From: Alphaproteobacteria bacterium
GTDB lineage: Bacteria > Pseudomonadota > Alphaproteobacteria > JAVJRE01
NCBI GenBank assembly: GCA_040218575.1
Contig: JAVJRE010000006.1
Coordinates: 124,001-188,000 of the forward strand
Direction of reading: 5' to 3'
Length of the DNA stretch: 64,000 nucleotides
In this document: positions 19,123-29,030 of the stretch, in pieces
Numbering within the stretch: the stretch's first letter is position 1
Layout: the number at the start of each line of letters is the position of its first letter
The notes under the pieces: model-generated
Told to the model about the DNA's origin: nothing
The model's database searches: none
The model's input: only the letters and a program-made list of their open reading frames with translations
Position numbers and translations under genes: made by a program

Positions 19123-22100
19123 ATGGCCGACGCTGTCCTGGTTGATCTGAACGGCGCGCCTGACGGTGCGTCGCCTGCCGTGCCGCCGTCTGCCGCCGGC
19201 AGTGGACGCACCATGCATGGCATCCACGACGTGGATGCCATCCTCGACGGCGACGCCTTCATCGCCCGGCTCGATGGGATTGCCGCCGACCTCAAGGAAG
19301 GGGCTGGCGTGGAGCCGCCGACGCGGGCCAGGCTGCTGGACCTGTTCCGCCAGGCCCTGGACAGCGGCCGCGGTGAAATCCGCCGCCGCTTCGAAAGCGG
19401 CCAGGCCAGCGGCCGCGATACGGTGACGGCCACAAGCTGGCTGATGGACCAACTGTTGCACTATCTGGGCGACTTTGCCCGCGACCACGCCTATCCCACG
19501 GCCAACCCGACCACGGGCGAACAATTGTGCCTGGTCGCCGCCGGCGGCTATGGCCGCGGCGAACTGGCGCCGTGCTCGGACATTGACCTGATGGTGCTGA
19601 TGCCGGCCAAGACGACGCCGCGCAGCGAGCAGGTCATCGAGTTCATCCTCTACATGCTGTGGGACCTGGGCCTGAAGGTCGGCTACACCACCCATGCCAT
19701 TGACGGCATTCTGCGGCTGGCGGTGAGCGACATGAACGTGCGCACCGCGGTGTTGGAGACGCGGTTCATCTGGGGCGCGCGTCGCCTGTTCCTGGAGTTG
19801 CGCCGGCGGTTCTATGCGGAGGTGGTGGCCGGCCGTGAGCGCGAATTCGTCCGCGCCAAGCTGGCCGAACGGGACCAGCGCCACAAGCGCCTCGGCGACT
19901 CCCGCTATGTCATGGAGCCCAACCTGAAAGACGGCAAGGGCGGTATGCGCGATCTGCAGACATTGTACTGGATCGCCAAATACCTCTTTCGCATTGAGCG
20001 CCCCGGCGACCTGGTGTTCCACGGCATTCTGGAGCCGCGCGAGGCGCAGCAATTCGCCCGCGCCCAGAACCTGTTCTGGACCATCCGCTGTCATCTGCAC
20101 TATCTGACCGGACGGGCCGAGGACCGGCTGACTTTCGACCTGCAACCGGATCTGGCGCGACGCATGGCCTATCGCGGCCATGCGGGCGCCAACCGCGTCG
20201 AACGCTTCCTTAAGCACTATTACATCACCGCCAAAACGGTCGGCGACCTGACCCGTATCTTCTGCGCCGCGCTGGAGGCGCAGTATGTGCCGCGACGTGG
20301 CTCACGCCGCCGGCTGAAGGCGGAGACGACCGGCCTGCCTGAGGGATTCAGGCTCGCGGACGGCTGGCTGGCGGTGGAGTCGGGTGCGGTTTTTGAGGCG
20401 GATCCGGTCAATCTGATCCGCCTGTTCCACCTGGCCCATGAAGACGAGCTGGACATTCATCCGCGCACGCTTCGGCTGGTGACGCGGCGGCTGCGCCTGA
20501 TCACCAACCGGCTGCGCCGCGACAAGACGGCGAACGCCCTGTTCCTCCACATGCTGACCAGCCGCAGCCAGCCGGACGTGCCGTTGCGGCGCATGAGCGA
20601 GGCCGGCGTACTGGCCCGCTTCGTGCCGGACTTCGGCCGCATCGTCGCTCACCCGCAGTTCGACATGTATCACGTCTATACAGTGGATGAGCACACGCTC
20701 CGGGCGCTGGCTCTGGTGGCCGGGATCGAGTCCGGCGCGCTGGCCCATGACCATCCGGTATCGGCGCGGGAAATCCATAACCTCAGTTCACGCCGGGCCC
20801 TGTATGTGGCGATGTTCCTGCACGACCTGGGCAAGGGACAGGGCGGCGACCATGAGCGCCGCGGCGCAGAAATCGCCAGGCGGTTGTGTCCGCGTCTGGG
20901 ACTCAATGCGGAGGAGACGGAAACCGTCGCCTGGCTGGTGGCCCATCAGGCGGTCATGAGCGACATCGCGTTTCATCGCGACATCACGGCGGCTGAAACC
21001 GTGCGCGATTTCGCCCATGAGGTGCAGTCGCCCGAACGGCTCCGTCTGCTGCTGGTGCTGACGGTAGCGGATATTCGCGCGGTCGGCCCCAAGGTGTGGA
21101 ACGGCTGGAAGGCCAGCCTGCTGCGCGAGCTATATCAGGGCGCGATGGAGACACTGACCGGCGAGGCGCCGGTCGACGGCGCCGGCGGTGCCGGCGTTGG
21201 CGGCGGCGGGCGGAGCGAGGCGGTGCCCGCGGCGGCGGTGGCGGCGCTGCGCCAGGCATTGGCGGACTTTTCCGACAGCGCCTTCGCGGCCCACGTGGAG
21301 AAGACGCCGGACGCCTATTGGCGGACGGTGGACACGGCCATGCACGCCCGTCACGCCCGCCTGATGCGTGGCGCCGACCGGGCCGGCCGGACAGCCGATG
21401 TGCAGGTGCGCTTTGACCGTGAACGCGGCGCCACCGAGGTGACGGTCTTTTGTGCGGACCGGCCGGGTCTGTTTGCCCGCATCGCCGAGGCCATGCACCG
21501 GGCGCGGGCCAATGTGCTGGATGCCCGCGTCTTTACCACCAAGGACGGGCGGGCGCTGGACACCCTGTGGGTGATGGAGGACTCAGGGGCCCCGCTACGT
21601 AGCGGCCATCGCCTGGCGGAGGTGCGCCGTCTGGTTCTGCAGGCCCTGTCGGAGGAGCCGGACGCGCCGCCGCTGGCCCCGCCTGATGGCGGACGGGCGG
21701 GCGGCGACCGCGCGCGCGGTGCCAGCGGCGACGGCGCCAGCGGCCACAGGGCGAGCGGCGAGCGGCGTTTCGTGCCGGAGCGGACGCGGGTGTTCCGCGT
21801 GCCACCGCGCGTCCTGATCGACAACGAAACCAGCGTTACCCACACCCTGATCGAAATCAACGGCCGTGACCGGCCAGGCGTACTGCGCGATATCGCCCGC
21901 GCCATGCACGAGCTTGGCCTGCGCATCGCCGCCGCACGCATCGCCACCTATGGCGAGCGCATCGTCGATGTCTTCTATGTGCGCGACGCCTTCGGTCATC
22001 GCCTGACCCATCGCACCCGGCTGGATGACATACGCCATGGCCTGATCGTCGCAGTGGAGGGCCAGTCCGGTGAACCGGGCGAGGCCAATGCCCGCGCGGT

Positions 22101-22131
22101 CGAGGCGGCGCTGGCGCGCAAAGGCGCATAG
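19123..22131 (+). CDS. glnD: Bifunctional uridylyltransferase/uridylyl-removing enzyme GlnD
   Basis: The glutamine sensor of nitrogen control: it uridylylates PII when glutamine is low and removes UMP when it is high. The nucleotidyltransferase motif GGYGRGELAPCSDIDL lies at about residues 141-156, with catalytic Asp153 and Asp155. The HD hydrolase domain shows FLHDLGKGQGGDHE, and two ACT domains follow (TVFCADRPGLFARIAEAMH and the NGRDRPGVLRDIARAMHE part). Between the ACT domains is a Gly/Arg-rich low-complexity insert near residue 860. At 1002 residues it is slightly longer than alphaproteobacterial homologues (about 930). AGGAGC precedes the ATG. It lies upstream of murJ, a common alphaproteobacterial neighbour. 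Confidence 0.97.
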   Translation: MADAVLVDLNGAPDGASPAVPPSAAGSGRTMHGIHDVDAILDGDAFIARLDGIAADLKEGAGVEPPTRARLLDLFRQALDSGRGEIRRRFESGQASGRDTVTATSWLMDQLLHYLGDFARDHAYPTANPTTGEQLCLVAAGGYGRGELAPCSDIDLMVLMPAKTTPRSEQVIEFILYMLWDLGLKVGYTTHAIDGILRLAVSDMNVRTAVLETRFIWGARRLFLELRRRFYAEVVAGREREFVRAKLAERDQRHKRLGDSRYVMEPNLKDGKGGMRDLQTLYWIAKYLFRIERPGDLVFHGILEPREAQQFARAQNLFWTIRCHLHYLTGRAEDRLTFDLQPDLARRMAYRGHAGANRVERFLKHYYITAKTVGDLTRIFCAALEAQYVPRRGSRRRLKAETTGLPEGFRLADGWLAVESGAVFEADPVNLIRLFHLAHEDELDIHPRTLRLVTRRLRLITNRLRRDKTANALFLHMLTSRSQPDVPLRRMSEAGVLARFVPDFGRIVAHPQFDMYHVYTVDEHTLRALALVAGIESGALAHDHPVSAREIHNLSSRRALYVAMFLHDLGKGQGGDHERRGAEIARRLCPRLGLNAEETETVAWLVAHQAVMSDIAFHRDITAAETVRDFAHEVQSPERLRLLLVLTVADIRAVGPKVWNGWKASLLRELYQGAMETLTGEAPVDGAGGAGVGGGGRSEAVPAAAVAALRQALADFSDSAFAAHVEKTPDAYWRTVDTAMHARHARLMRGADRAGRTADVQVRFDRERGATEVTVFCADRPGLFARIAEAMHRARANVLDARVFTTKDGRALDTLWVMEDSGAPLRSGHRLAEVRRLVLQALSEEPDAPPLAPPDGGRAGGDRARGASGDGASGHRASGERRFVPERTRVFRVPPRVLIDNETSVTHTLIEINGRDRPGVLRDIARAMHELGLRIAAARIATYGERIVDVFYVRDAFGHRLTHRTRLDDIRHGLIVAVEGQSGEPGEANARAVEAALARKGA

Positions 22132-22194
22132 AGCTATGGCGTTCACAGCCAACGGGACGTCCAATGTCTTGCTTCCCGGCAACAGGCCCTGACC

Positions 22195-23802
22195 ATGGCT
22201 CTCGCCCGCGCCATCGCCACGGTCGGCGGTCTGACCATGGTCAGCCGGGTGCTGGGCTTCGTCCGCGACATTCTGATTGCCGCAGTGCTCGGCGCCGGGC
22301 CCATCGCCGACGCCTTCTTTACGGCCTTCCGCCTGCCCAACCTGTTTCGCCGACTGTTCGCCGAAGGAGCGTTCAACGCGGCCTTCGTGCCGTTGTTCTC
22401 GCGGGCACTGACCGGCAGTGACGGAGCGTCGTCCGAGGCGCGCCGCGCCGCCGCGCGGCTCTTTGCCGAAGACGCACTGGCGGTATTGCTGACGGCGCTG
22501 CTGGTGCTGCTGATCGTCGCCGAACTGTTCATGCCGCTGCTGGTGAGCGGCCTGGCCCCCGGTTTTCTGGATGCGCCGGCGACGTTCGAGCGGGCGGTCA
22601 CCCTGTCGCGCATCACGTTCCCTTATCTGGTGTTCATGTCGCTGACGGCACTGGCGTCGGGTGTGTTGAACGGGCTTGGCCGGTTCGCCGCCGCCGCCGC
22701 CGCGCCGGTTCTGCTGAACGTGGTGCTGATCGCCGCCATGGTGGGGTTCGCCGACTCAGCGGCTACGGGAGCCGAGGCCCTGGCCTGGGGCGTGGCGCTG
22801 GCCGGTGTGCTGCAGTTTCTGTGGCTCGCCCGCTCGCTTCGCCAGGCCGGCTTTGCGCTGCGCTTGCCGCGGCCGCGCCTGACGCCGGCGGTGCGGCGGA
22901 TGCTGCGGCTGATGGCGCCGGGCGCCATCGGCGCCGGCGTCATGCAGATCAACCTGGTGGTCGGGCACCTGCTGGCCTCGCTGATCGGCGCCGGCGCCAT
23001 AAGCTGGCTCTATTTCGCTGACCGCCTGGTGCAACTGCCGTTGGGGGTCGTCGGCGTGGCAGTGGGCATCGCCCTGCTGCCGCTGCTCAGCCGGCAGGTG
23101 CGCAGTGGCGACCAGGCGGCCGCCGCGGACAGCCAGAACCGGGCGATTGAGATGGCGCTGTTGTTGACCCTGCCGGCGACGGCGGCGCTGCTGACCATAC
23201 CGGGCCCGATGATCGCGGTGCTGTTCGAACGTGGCGCCTTTGCCGCCGCCGACAGCCGGGCCACCACCCTGGCGGTGATGGCCTATGCCACCGGCCTGCC
23301 GGCCTTTGTGGTGGTCAAGGCGCTGGCGCCCGGGTTCTTCGCTCGCGAGGACACGGCCACACCGGTCAAGGTGGCGGTGGCGGCGATGGCCGCCAATCTG
23401 CTGCTGGCGCTGGCGTTGATGGCGCCGCTCGGCCATGTGGGCATTGCGCTGGCCACCAGCCTGGCATCGTGGCTCAACGTGGCGCTGCTGGGCGGGCTGC
23501 TCATGCGGCGCGGTCACTGGCGGCCCGATGGCCGCCTGCTGCGGCGGACGGTGCGGATGATTGTGGCGAGCGCCGTCATGAGCGTCGGCCTGGTGCTGGC
23601 GGCGGCGGCGCTGGACGGGTGGCTGGCCGCGCCGGCCGGTGTGCGGCCGGTGCTCGCCCTGGCCCTGCTGGTCGGGCTCGGCGGCGGCCTGTTCGCCGGG
23701 CTGGCCCTTGCCTGCCGGGCCACAAGCCTGCAGGAATTGCGCCGCCAACTGGCTCGCCCGGCCAAACCCGCTACGCCCGCCACTGAGGATACACCGCCAT
23801 GA
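22195..23802 (+). CDS. murJ: Lipid II flippase MurJ (MviN)
   Basis: An inner-membrane protein of 535 residues that flips the peptidoglycan precursor lipid II to the periplasm. Family features are TMVSRVLGFVRDILIAAVLG at the start, AFFTAFRLPNLFRRLFAEGAF shortly after, and about 14 hydrophobic segments to the end. The PLGVVGVAVGIALLPLLSR stretch is also typical. It sits 63 bases after glnD. The C-terminal tail is Arg/Pro-rich and its stop lies only 10 bases before the GTG of the next gene. Confidence 0.96.
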   Translation: MALARAIATVGGLTMVSRVLGFVRDILIAAVLGAGPIADAFFTAFRLPNLFRRLFAEGAFNAAFVPLFSRALTGSDGASSEARRAAARLFAEDALAVLLTALLVLLIVAELFMPLLVSGLAPGFLDAPATFERAVTLSRITFPYLVFMSLTALASGVLNGLGRFAAAAAAPVLLNVVLIAAMVGFADSAATGAEALAWGVALAGVLQFLWLARSLRQAGFALRLPRPRLTPAVRRMLRLMAPGAIGAGVMQINLVVGHLLASLIGAGAISWLYFADRLVQLPLGVVGVAVGIALLPLLSRQVRSGDQAAAADSQNRAIEMALLLTLPATAALLTIPGPMIAVLFERGAFAAADSRATTLAVMAYATGLPAFVVVKALAPGFFAREDTATPVKVAVAAMAANLLLALALMAPLGHVGIALATSLASWLNVALLGGLLMRRGHWRPDGRLLRRTVRMIVASAVMSVGLVLAAAALDGWLAAPAGVRPVLALALLVGLGGGLFAGLALACRATSLQELRRQLARPAKPATPATEDTPP

Positions 23803-23812
23803 GCCCCAGGCC

Positions 23813-24385
23813 GTGAACCGCACCGCCCGACCGGACGTGGTACTGCGCCGCCTGACCCCGGCCGACGCCCACGCGGTGACCCGCATTCATTTCGATGCGG
23901 TCATGGGCAAGGGCCATACGCACTATGCGCCGCACCAGCTGGATGCCTGGACCGCGCTGGACCGGCCCGACCGGCGGCTGGCCCAGATCCACTATCGCCT
24001 GGCCATGCCGGGGCGTTTTCTGGTGCTGGCCGAGGCGGCCGGCCGGCCGGTGGGTTATGCCTGGCTGGAAAAGCGGGCCATGCATCAGGGGCGGCCCGAT
24101 GCGGCCTATCTGGAGAGTCTGTATGTGGCGCCGGAAGCCATGGGACTCGGCGTCGGCCGCCTGTTGCTGGCGACGGTGGAGGCGCGGGCGGCGGCCGAGG
24201 GGGCGCCCACCGTGGGGCTCGATTCGGCGCTGATGAGCGTCGGCTTTTATGCCCGCCACGGTTATGCGACGGGACCATTCCACCGCTATCGCATGGGCGG
24301 CGGCGGCGTGTGGGTGGGGTTCCGCTGGATGACCAAGCGCCTGACGGGGCCGGCGGCCGGCCCGGCGATGACGGCCGGTGCTTGA
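23813..24385 (+). CDS. GNAT family N-acetyltransferase
   Basis: A 190-residue GNAT domain protein. The acetyl-CoA loop reads [16 protein letters not shown], preceded by the strand [13 protein letters not shown]; the N-terminal part [22 protein letters not shown] is the usual first strand and helix. The C-terminal half has [23 protein letters not shown], close to PhnO/ElaA-like small GNAT enzymes. I take GTG 23813 as the start because it is the first start after the murJ stop in this frame; the ribosome site is weak, so the start is uncertain. The substrate is unknown. It probably belongs to the glnD-murJ-trpS transcript. Confidence 0.8.
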   Translation: MNRTARPDVVLRRLTPADAHAVTRIHFDAVMGKGHTHYAPHQLDAWTALDRPDRRLAQIHYRLAMPGRFLVLAEAAGRPVGYAWLEKRAMHQGRPDAAYLESLYVAPEAMGLGVGRLLLATVEARAAAEGAPTVGLDSALMSVGFYARHGYATGPFHRYRMGGGGVWVGFRWMTKRLTGPAAGPAMTAGA

Positions 24386-24510
24386 CGGCCGGCGCCGCAA
24401 CGGCCATCACTCCGGGCGCTCCAGCGGCGGGGTCCAACCCGGCGCCGAGGAGCCCGCCCGGTCCCGTCATCGCAAGGGGTGGGGCGGCAACCCGCGGGGA
24501 GTCCAAACCC

Positions 24511-25548
24511 ATGAACACGCCTTCGGCGCAGGGCACCGGCCCGCAAGCGGCGCAGAGTCGGATCTTTTCCGGCGTCCAGCCCACCGGCAATCTTCATCTC
24601 GGTAATTACCTGGGGGCGATCCGCAACTTCGCCCGCCTGCAGAACGACTATGAGTGTCTCTATTGCGTGGTTGATCTGCACGCCATAACCGTGTTCCAGG
24701 ACCCGGCGACCCTGGCCGACCATACGCGCGAGGTGGCGGCCGCCTTCATCGCCGCCGGCATCGATCCGAAGACGAACATCATTTTCAACCAGAGCCAGGT
24801 GGCGGCCCATGCGGAGCTGGCCTGGATTTTCAATTGCGTCGCCCGTCTCGGCTGGCTTAACCGCATGACCCAGTTCAAGGAGAAGGCGGGCAAGCACAGG
24901 GAGAATGCCAGCATCGGCCTGTATGCCTATCCCGCCCTGATGGCCGCCGACATTCTTGTCTACAAGGCGACCCATGTGCCGGTGGGCGAGGACCAGAAGC
25001 AGCACCTGGAGCTGACCCGCGATATCGCCCAGAAGTTCAACAGCGATTATGGCCGCGAGGTCTTTCCCCTGACCGAGCCTTTGATCTTCGGCGAGGCGAC
25101 ACGGGTGATGAGCCTGCGCGACGGCACCAAGAAGATGAGCAAGTCGGACCCGTCCGACTATTCGCGTATCAATATGAATGACGATGCGGACCAGATTCGT
25201 CTGAAGATCCGCAAGGCGAAAACCGATCCGCAACCGCTGCCGGACACTCTCGACGGCTATGGCGCGCGGCCGGAGGCGGCCAATCTGCTGGGCCTCTATG
25301 CGGCCCTGGCTGACCGCACGCGCGGCGATGTGGCGAGCGAGTTTGCCGGTGCCCGCTTTGCCGACTTCAAAGAGCGGCTGAGCGATCTGGCCATCGAAAC
25401 GCTGGCGCCGGTGACCGGCGAGATGCGTCGTCTGCTGGCCGATCCGGCGGAAGTGGATCGGCTGCTGCAAGACGGCGCTGAACGGGCGCGGGCCCTGGCC
25501 GCCCCGGTCATGGCCGAGGTGCGCCAGGCGGTGGGGCTGCTGACATAG
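24511..25548 (+). CDS. trpS: Tryptophanyl-tRNA synthetase
   Basis: Charges tRNA-Trp in the cytosol. The 345-residue class I enzyme shows the HIGH-equivalent motif [13 protein letters not shown] near residue 27 and the KMSKS loop [12 protein letters not shown] near residue 205. The start ATG 24511 is chosen because GGGGAG lies 9 bases upstream and the conserved sequence [10 protein letters not shown] follows 17 residues later; the frame is open for 67 further codons upstream but these show no similarity. It follows the GNAT gene by 125 bases. murJ-trpS order is common in alphaproteobacteria. Confidence 0.97.
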   Translation: MNTPSAQGTGPQAAQSRIFSGVQPTGNLHLGNYLGAIRNFARLQNDYECLYCVVDLHAITVFQDPATLADHTREVAAAFIAAGIDPKTNIIFNQSQVAAHAELAWIFNCVARLGWLNRMTQFKEKAGKHRENASIGLYAYPALMAADILVYKATHVPVGEDQKQHLELTRDIAQKFNSDYGREVFPLTEPLIFGEATRVMSLRDGTKKMSKSDPSDYSRINMNDDADQIRLKIRKAKTDPQPLPDTLDGYGARPEAANLLGLYAALADRTRGDVASEFAGARFADFKERLSDLAIETLAPVTGEMRRLLADPAEVDRLLQDGAERARALAAPVMAEVRQAVGLLT

Positions 25549-26086
25549 GGCCAATGGACCCCGGCGGCTGTTGCCGGTCCATTGGAGTCCGGCGGCTGTT
25601 GCCGCCCGGCCACACCCGCCGCCAAAGCGAAAAATATCGCCGCCGGCATTTACCTAAAATTATCTTCAAATCCGGGCCTGCCCACAGTTAACGCCCGGAA
25701 GTGGCCGGACTCCACACTCTTTCAAAGCTTGACCCGGCGGCGCCGAGGCTCAATCTTGCGTTCCACAACGGCACGGATCAGGCCAGGGCGGCGACACATG
25801 CCTGTCACACACCCGCCACAGGCCCGCCTTCCTTGCCGTGTCAGGTTCGGGTTTGCGACCCGGACCGGACGGTCCTGAGTTGCCGACCCCGTGACGCTTC
25901 GGCGCGTCACAGGCAACGGCGGCCAGTCCGGCACGACGCCGGATCGCGACCGACGCAACAGGTAGGCTCCCCATCCGTTCGGGATGGGAAGCAGGTCAAC
26001 CCGCCGCCCAGGATGGGCGTGGTTGCCGGTGCAAACCCGGCGGCCGGCACGCACCAGGATGGTGTAGCTGGACGAGCGCTATAGCG
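25549..26086 (+). other. Gene-free 538-base stretch with a cluster of stem-loops before nfu
   Basis: The longest non-coding stretch of the window; I see no credible protein gene in it. From 25862 to 26041 there are six hairpins: 25862-25875 (5-bp stem), 25879-25917 (outer GTTGCC/GGCAAC, inner 7-bp GTGACGC/GCGTCAC, TTCG-type loop), 25927-25943, 25970-25988 (CCCATCC/GGATGGG), 26005-26019 and 26025-26041. A second GTTGCC at 26022-26027 could compete for GGCAAC at 25912-25917, so two alternative folds are possible. The first 300 bases show no such density. It could be a small RNA or a structured leader of nfu. I do not recognise a known class. Confidence 0.45.
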
Positions 26087-26665
26087 ATGTTCATTTCGAC
26101 CGAAGACACGCCGAATCCGTCGTCACTCAAGTTCACGGCCGGGCAGCCGGTTGCCGGCGAGGGCCGCAGCCGTGATTTCCCGTCGGCCGACGCCGCCAGC
26201 GGCGTGTCGCCGCTGGCTGAACGTCTGTTCGCCATCGGCGGTGTCAGTCAGGTTTTCTTTGGCAGCGACTTCGTCACCGTGTCGAAGGACGATGAGGCGC
26301 CGTGGCAGAGCCTGAAGCCGGCGATCATGGGCGTGCTGATGGAGCACTTTACCCGTAGCCTGCCGGCAATCACCGAGACCCGGCAGGCGACGCCGACGAG
26401 CGATGATGACGGCCTGATGGCCGGCGATGCGGACGATCCGGTGATCGGCCAGATTCGCGAGCTGCTGGATACGCGGGTGCGCCCGGCGGTGGCGCAGGAC
26501 GGCGGCGATATCGTTTTCCGCGGCTTTGACCGTGGCGTCGTCTATCTGCACATGCAGGGGGCGTGCGCCGGGTGCCCGGCCTCCACCATGACGCTGAAGA
26601 ACGGCGTGGAGAATCTGCTGCGCCACTACATTCCCGAAGTCACCGAGGTGCAGGCCATTGGCTAG
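26087..26665 (+). CDS. NfuA/Nfu1-type iron-sulfur cluster carrier protein
   Basis: A 192-residue Fe-S scaffold/carrier. The N-terminal Nfu_N domain begins MFISTEDTPNPSSLKF, typical of alphaproteobacterial and mitochondrial Nfu1, and the C-terminal NifU domain contains AQDGGDIVF and the cluster-binding motif CAGC at Cys160 and Cys163. It assembles or transfers 4Fe-4S clusters to apoproteins in the cytosol. A Pro/Thr/Asp-rich linker near residues 98-115 joins the domains. It starts directly behind the structured stretch at 25862-26041, and its stop region overlaps or closely precedes the next gene. Confidence 0.93.
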   Translation: MFISTEDTPNPSSLKFTAGQPVAGEGRSRDFPSADAASGVSPLAERLFAIGGVSQVFFGSDFVTVSKDDEAPWQSLKPAIMGVLMEHFTRSLPAITETRQATPTSDDDGLMAGDADDPVIGQIRELLDTRVRPAVAQDGGDIVFRGFDRGVVYLHMQGACAGCPASTMTLKNGVENLLRHYIPEVTEVQAIG

Positions 26666-26681
26666 GCCGGCGGCCGCAACC

Positions 26682-27890
26682 ATGGCCGCGTCCGCCGACA
26701 GTGTGGGCTGCCTGTCGGTTGCCCGCTCGCCCAGCGCCATTCCGGCGCGGCTGGTGCGGATCATGCCGGCGTGGCTGACGGCTCGGCTGTTTCCGCAAGC
26801 CGCCCTGCCGGGCGCGGCGGTCATCCATCCGGCCATCCGCCGCATGGAAGCGCAGCGAAGGACGGAACGCCTGGTGCTGCGCTGCGTGGCGGCCAGTGTT
26901 GCGGTGATGCTGGCCACGGTGGTGGCGAACGGCATGTCGTCCGGCGTCAATCAGGCCATGGATCAGGCGATGGATCAGGCGGCCGAACGTCTGCAGGCGA
27001 TAGCACCGGCGGCGGCCGTCGCGCGCGCGTCGCGTCAGGGCGCCGCCGGCGACACCAACGGCCGTATCATCCGCGCCTCTTCCGTCGCCCGCCTGGGCGC
27101 GGTGTTCGAGTCCCTCGACTATGATCTGGAACGGATCCGCATGGGGCACGGCGTACCGCGGGTGTTCCTGAACCGCATGCCGGCCGACCTGAGCGATACG
27201 GTGGACGCCGAGGAGCGTAAGGCGCTGTTCATCGCCACCACCCTGCCGCTGATCCTGCAGGTCAACGAAACCATCCGGCATAACCGGCAGCGCATTGCGG
27301 ACCTCAGGTTGCAGTGGCGCGACAGCGGCACCCTGGCGGCCGTGGACCGGCACTGGCTGGAGCAGATGGCGAAGCGCTATCGCGTCGACGGCGATCTGGC
27401 GCCTTCCGCCCTGTTCGAGGCGTTGCTGTGGCGGGTGGATACGGTGCCGGTTTCCATGGCGCTGGCCCAGGCGGCCATCGAGTCAGGCTGGGGCACGTCG
27501 CGTTTTGCGCAGGAAGGCAATGCGCTGTTCGGCCAGTGGACGTGGGATGAATCCGCCGGCCTGGTACCGGAGGACCGGGCCGATGATGCGAGCCATGCGG
27601 TGCGCGCTTTCGACCGGCTGCTGGAGAGCGTACGCGCCTATGCCCACAATCTGAACACGGGCTGGGCCTATGAGTCGTTCCGTGATCGTCGCGCCAGCCT
27701 GCGCGCCTCCGGAACGGCGCCGGGCGGGCTGAAGCTGGCGATGACGCTGGACCGCTACTCGGAAAAGGGCGAGGCCTATGTGCGCATGGTGCACAGCATC
27801 ATCCGCGCTAACGGATTGCAGCCCTTCGACCATGCGCGCCTCAGCCAGGGCGAAGGGCAGGACTCCCTGGGCCAGCAGCCGAGCCTGTAG
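26682..27890 (+). CDS. Bax-like glucosaminidase (peptidoglycan hydrolase) with membrane anchor
   Basis: A 402-residue protein with one transmembrane helix near residues 67-87 (LVLRCVAASVAVMLATVV) and a C-terminal N-acetylglucosaminidase domain of the Bax/FlgJ superfamily. The signature is SMALAQAAIESGWGTSRFAQEGN, whose Glu is the likely catalytic acid, followed by NALFGQWTW and a conserved YAHNLNT stretch. It should cut peptidoglycan glycan strands in the periplasm while anchored in the inner membrane. ATG 26682 is chosen; a TTG at 26658, overlapping the nfu stop and preceded by GAGG, is an alternative. The segment before the domain contains two short tandem MDQA repeats. Confidence 0.87.
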   Translation: MAASADSVGCLSVARSPSAIPARLVRIMPAWLTARLFPQAALPGAAVIHPAIRRMEAQRRTERLVLRCVAASVAVMLATVVANGMSSGVNQAMDQAMDQAAERLQAIAPAAAVARASRQGAAGDTNGRIIRASSVARLGAVFESLDYDLERIRMGHGVPRVFLNRMPADLSDTVDAEERKALFIATTLPLILQVNETIRHNRQRIADLRLQWRDSGTLAAVDRHWLEQMAKRYRVDGDLAPSALFEALLWRVDTVPVSMALAQAAIESGWGTSRFAQEGNALFGQWTWDESAGLVPEDRADDASHAVRAFDRLLESVRAYAHNLNTGWAYESFRDRRASLRASGTAPGGLKLAMTLDRYSEKGEAYVRMVHSIIRANGLQPFDHARLSQGEGQDSLGQQPSL

Positions 27891-27938
27891 GACCGGCGGC
27901 GCCGTCCTGCACAGACTGAAGATTCACCGGCTGAAGAC

Positions 27939-29030
27939 TCAGGGCGACGGGTAGTAAAACTGGCGGCCGAACCAGCGCCAGCGCCCGTCCGGCCCCGGCA
28001 CCGTGCAATTGACCCGGGCCCGTGCGGTGGCGAAGGGTTGCGCCATACGCACCTCAAACCGGTTCGGTCCCAGACGCTCAATCCGTGCCTGTCCCTGGCC
28101 GGAGGCATAGCAGGCCATGCGGTCGAGGCCGGCCACATCGGCCATGACCGTGAAACCGAAGTCGGGCGGATTCTTCTCTGGCGAGGGATCGGCCGGTGTG
28201 ACCGCGCTTACCGGCAGCGGCAGTGTGCCGGCAATCAGGCGAAAGCGATCCGCGTCGCCGAAATTCTCATTGAGAGCGAAGCGCGGCAGGTAGAACCGTT
28301 CTTCGCCGCCGTAGAGCACACCGGAATGCTGGCCGAAGGCGGCGCGCATGCCGGTCGCCTGGATGACCGGCATGAGAGCGGCCGAGGTCTCGCCAAAGGG
28401 CCAGGCAAAGAGGGTCGGCACGGCGCCCAGTTCCGCCTCGAAGCGGGCGCTGGCGCGGGCGATGTCGGCCGCCGCCTGCTCCGCGGTCATGCCGGGATAG
28501 TGCCCGTGACTGGCGCCGTGGTGGCCAATATAGACACCGTCCGCGGCCATCTCGCGCAACTGGTCCCAGCTAAGATAACCGGGCGTGGCGGCATCCACCG
28601 GATCGGTCGCGACGAAAATGGTGAAAGGCAGGCCAGCGTCCTTCAGGCGTGGCCAGGCCTCGGTGTAGATAGAGGCAAAGGCGTCATCGATGGTGATGGC
28701 CAGGCTGCGGTCGGGCAGCGCCTCGCCGCGCGCCAGCCGGTCGATAATGTCCGGCAGGGCGAGCACCGTATAGCCGCCATCGAGGATCAGTCGGATATGG
28801 GCTTCGAACTGTTCAAGCCGGATGCTGGTGGTCGGCCAGGCACCCTCGCCGAAGCGGTGATACATGACCACCACCGCACTGGCCTGGCCGCTGGAGATGG
28901 AGCCGGCCGGACCGAGGGTCGCATCCTGGGCGTGGGCCGCCGTGGCCCACAGGGGATGGGTCCACAGGGCCAGGGAGAGGATCACCGCGGACAGGGCCGC
29001 AGGGCGCAGGCGCCTGCGCAGCCTGGTCAT
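27939..29030 (-). CDS. Secreted polysaccharide deacetylase family protein (NodB fold)
   Basis: A 363-residue exported protein. A basic N-terminus and a hydrophobic core end in a signal-peptidase site near HAQDA (about residue 35). The NodB homology domain begins VVVMYHRFG; motif 1 is LAITIDDAF with Asp115 and Asp116 (catalytic base and metal ligand), motif 2 is HHGASHGHY (metal-binding His residues) and motif 3 is FAWPFGE. Such enzymes remove acetyl groups from chitin-like or peptidoglycan sugars in a metal-dependent way. It is convergent with the glucosaminidase gene, which fits envelope work but does not prove a joint role. The start is the ATG just before the signal sequence, with no strong ribosome site. 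Confidence 0.88.
   Translation of the reverse strand: MTRLRRRLRPAALSAVILSLALWTHPLWATAAHAQDATLGPAGSISSGQASAVVVMYHRFGEGAWPTTSIRLEQFEAHIRLILDGGYTVLALPDIIDRLARGEALPDRSLAITIDDAFASIYTEAWPRLKDAGLPFTIFVATDPVDAATPGYLSWDQLREMAADGVYIGHHGASHGHYPGMTAEQAAADIARASARFEAELGAVPTLFAWPFGETSAALMPVIQATGMRAAFGQHSGVLYGGEERFYLPRFALNENFGDADRFRLIAGTLPLPVSAVTPADPSPEKNPPDFGFTVMADVAGLDRMACYASGQGQARIERLGPNRFEVRMAQPFATARARVNCTVPGPDGRWRWFGRQFYYPSP

Noticed and set aside
16857-19433. A long open frame on the minus strand across mutS
   Set aside because: It is antisense to a clearly conserved gene and has no recognisable domain. Long antisense frames are normal in DNA this GC-rich; the same applies to plus-strand frames across the pst genes and the solute-binding-protein gene.
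23639-23812. A frameshift joining murJ and the following GNAT gene
   Set aside because: MurJ ends at a normal family length, and the GNAT part has its own GTG start and complete domain; the overlapping open frame upstream has no similarity to GNAT proteins.
25862-26060. The structured stretch before nfu as a cobalamin riboswitch, SRP RNA, RNase P RNA or 5S rRNA
   Set aside because: Some short stretches look similar (GGATGGGAAGC, or CCATCCCGAAC on the other strand), but the defining cores of each class (B12 box, GGAAGGAAGC SRP loop, GAGGAAAGTCC of RNase P, full 5S length) are not there.
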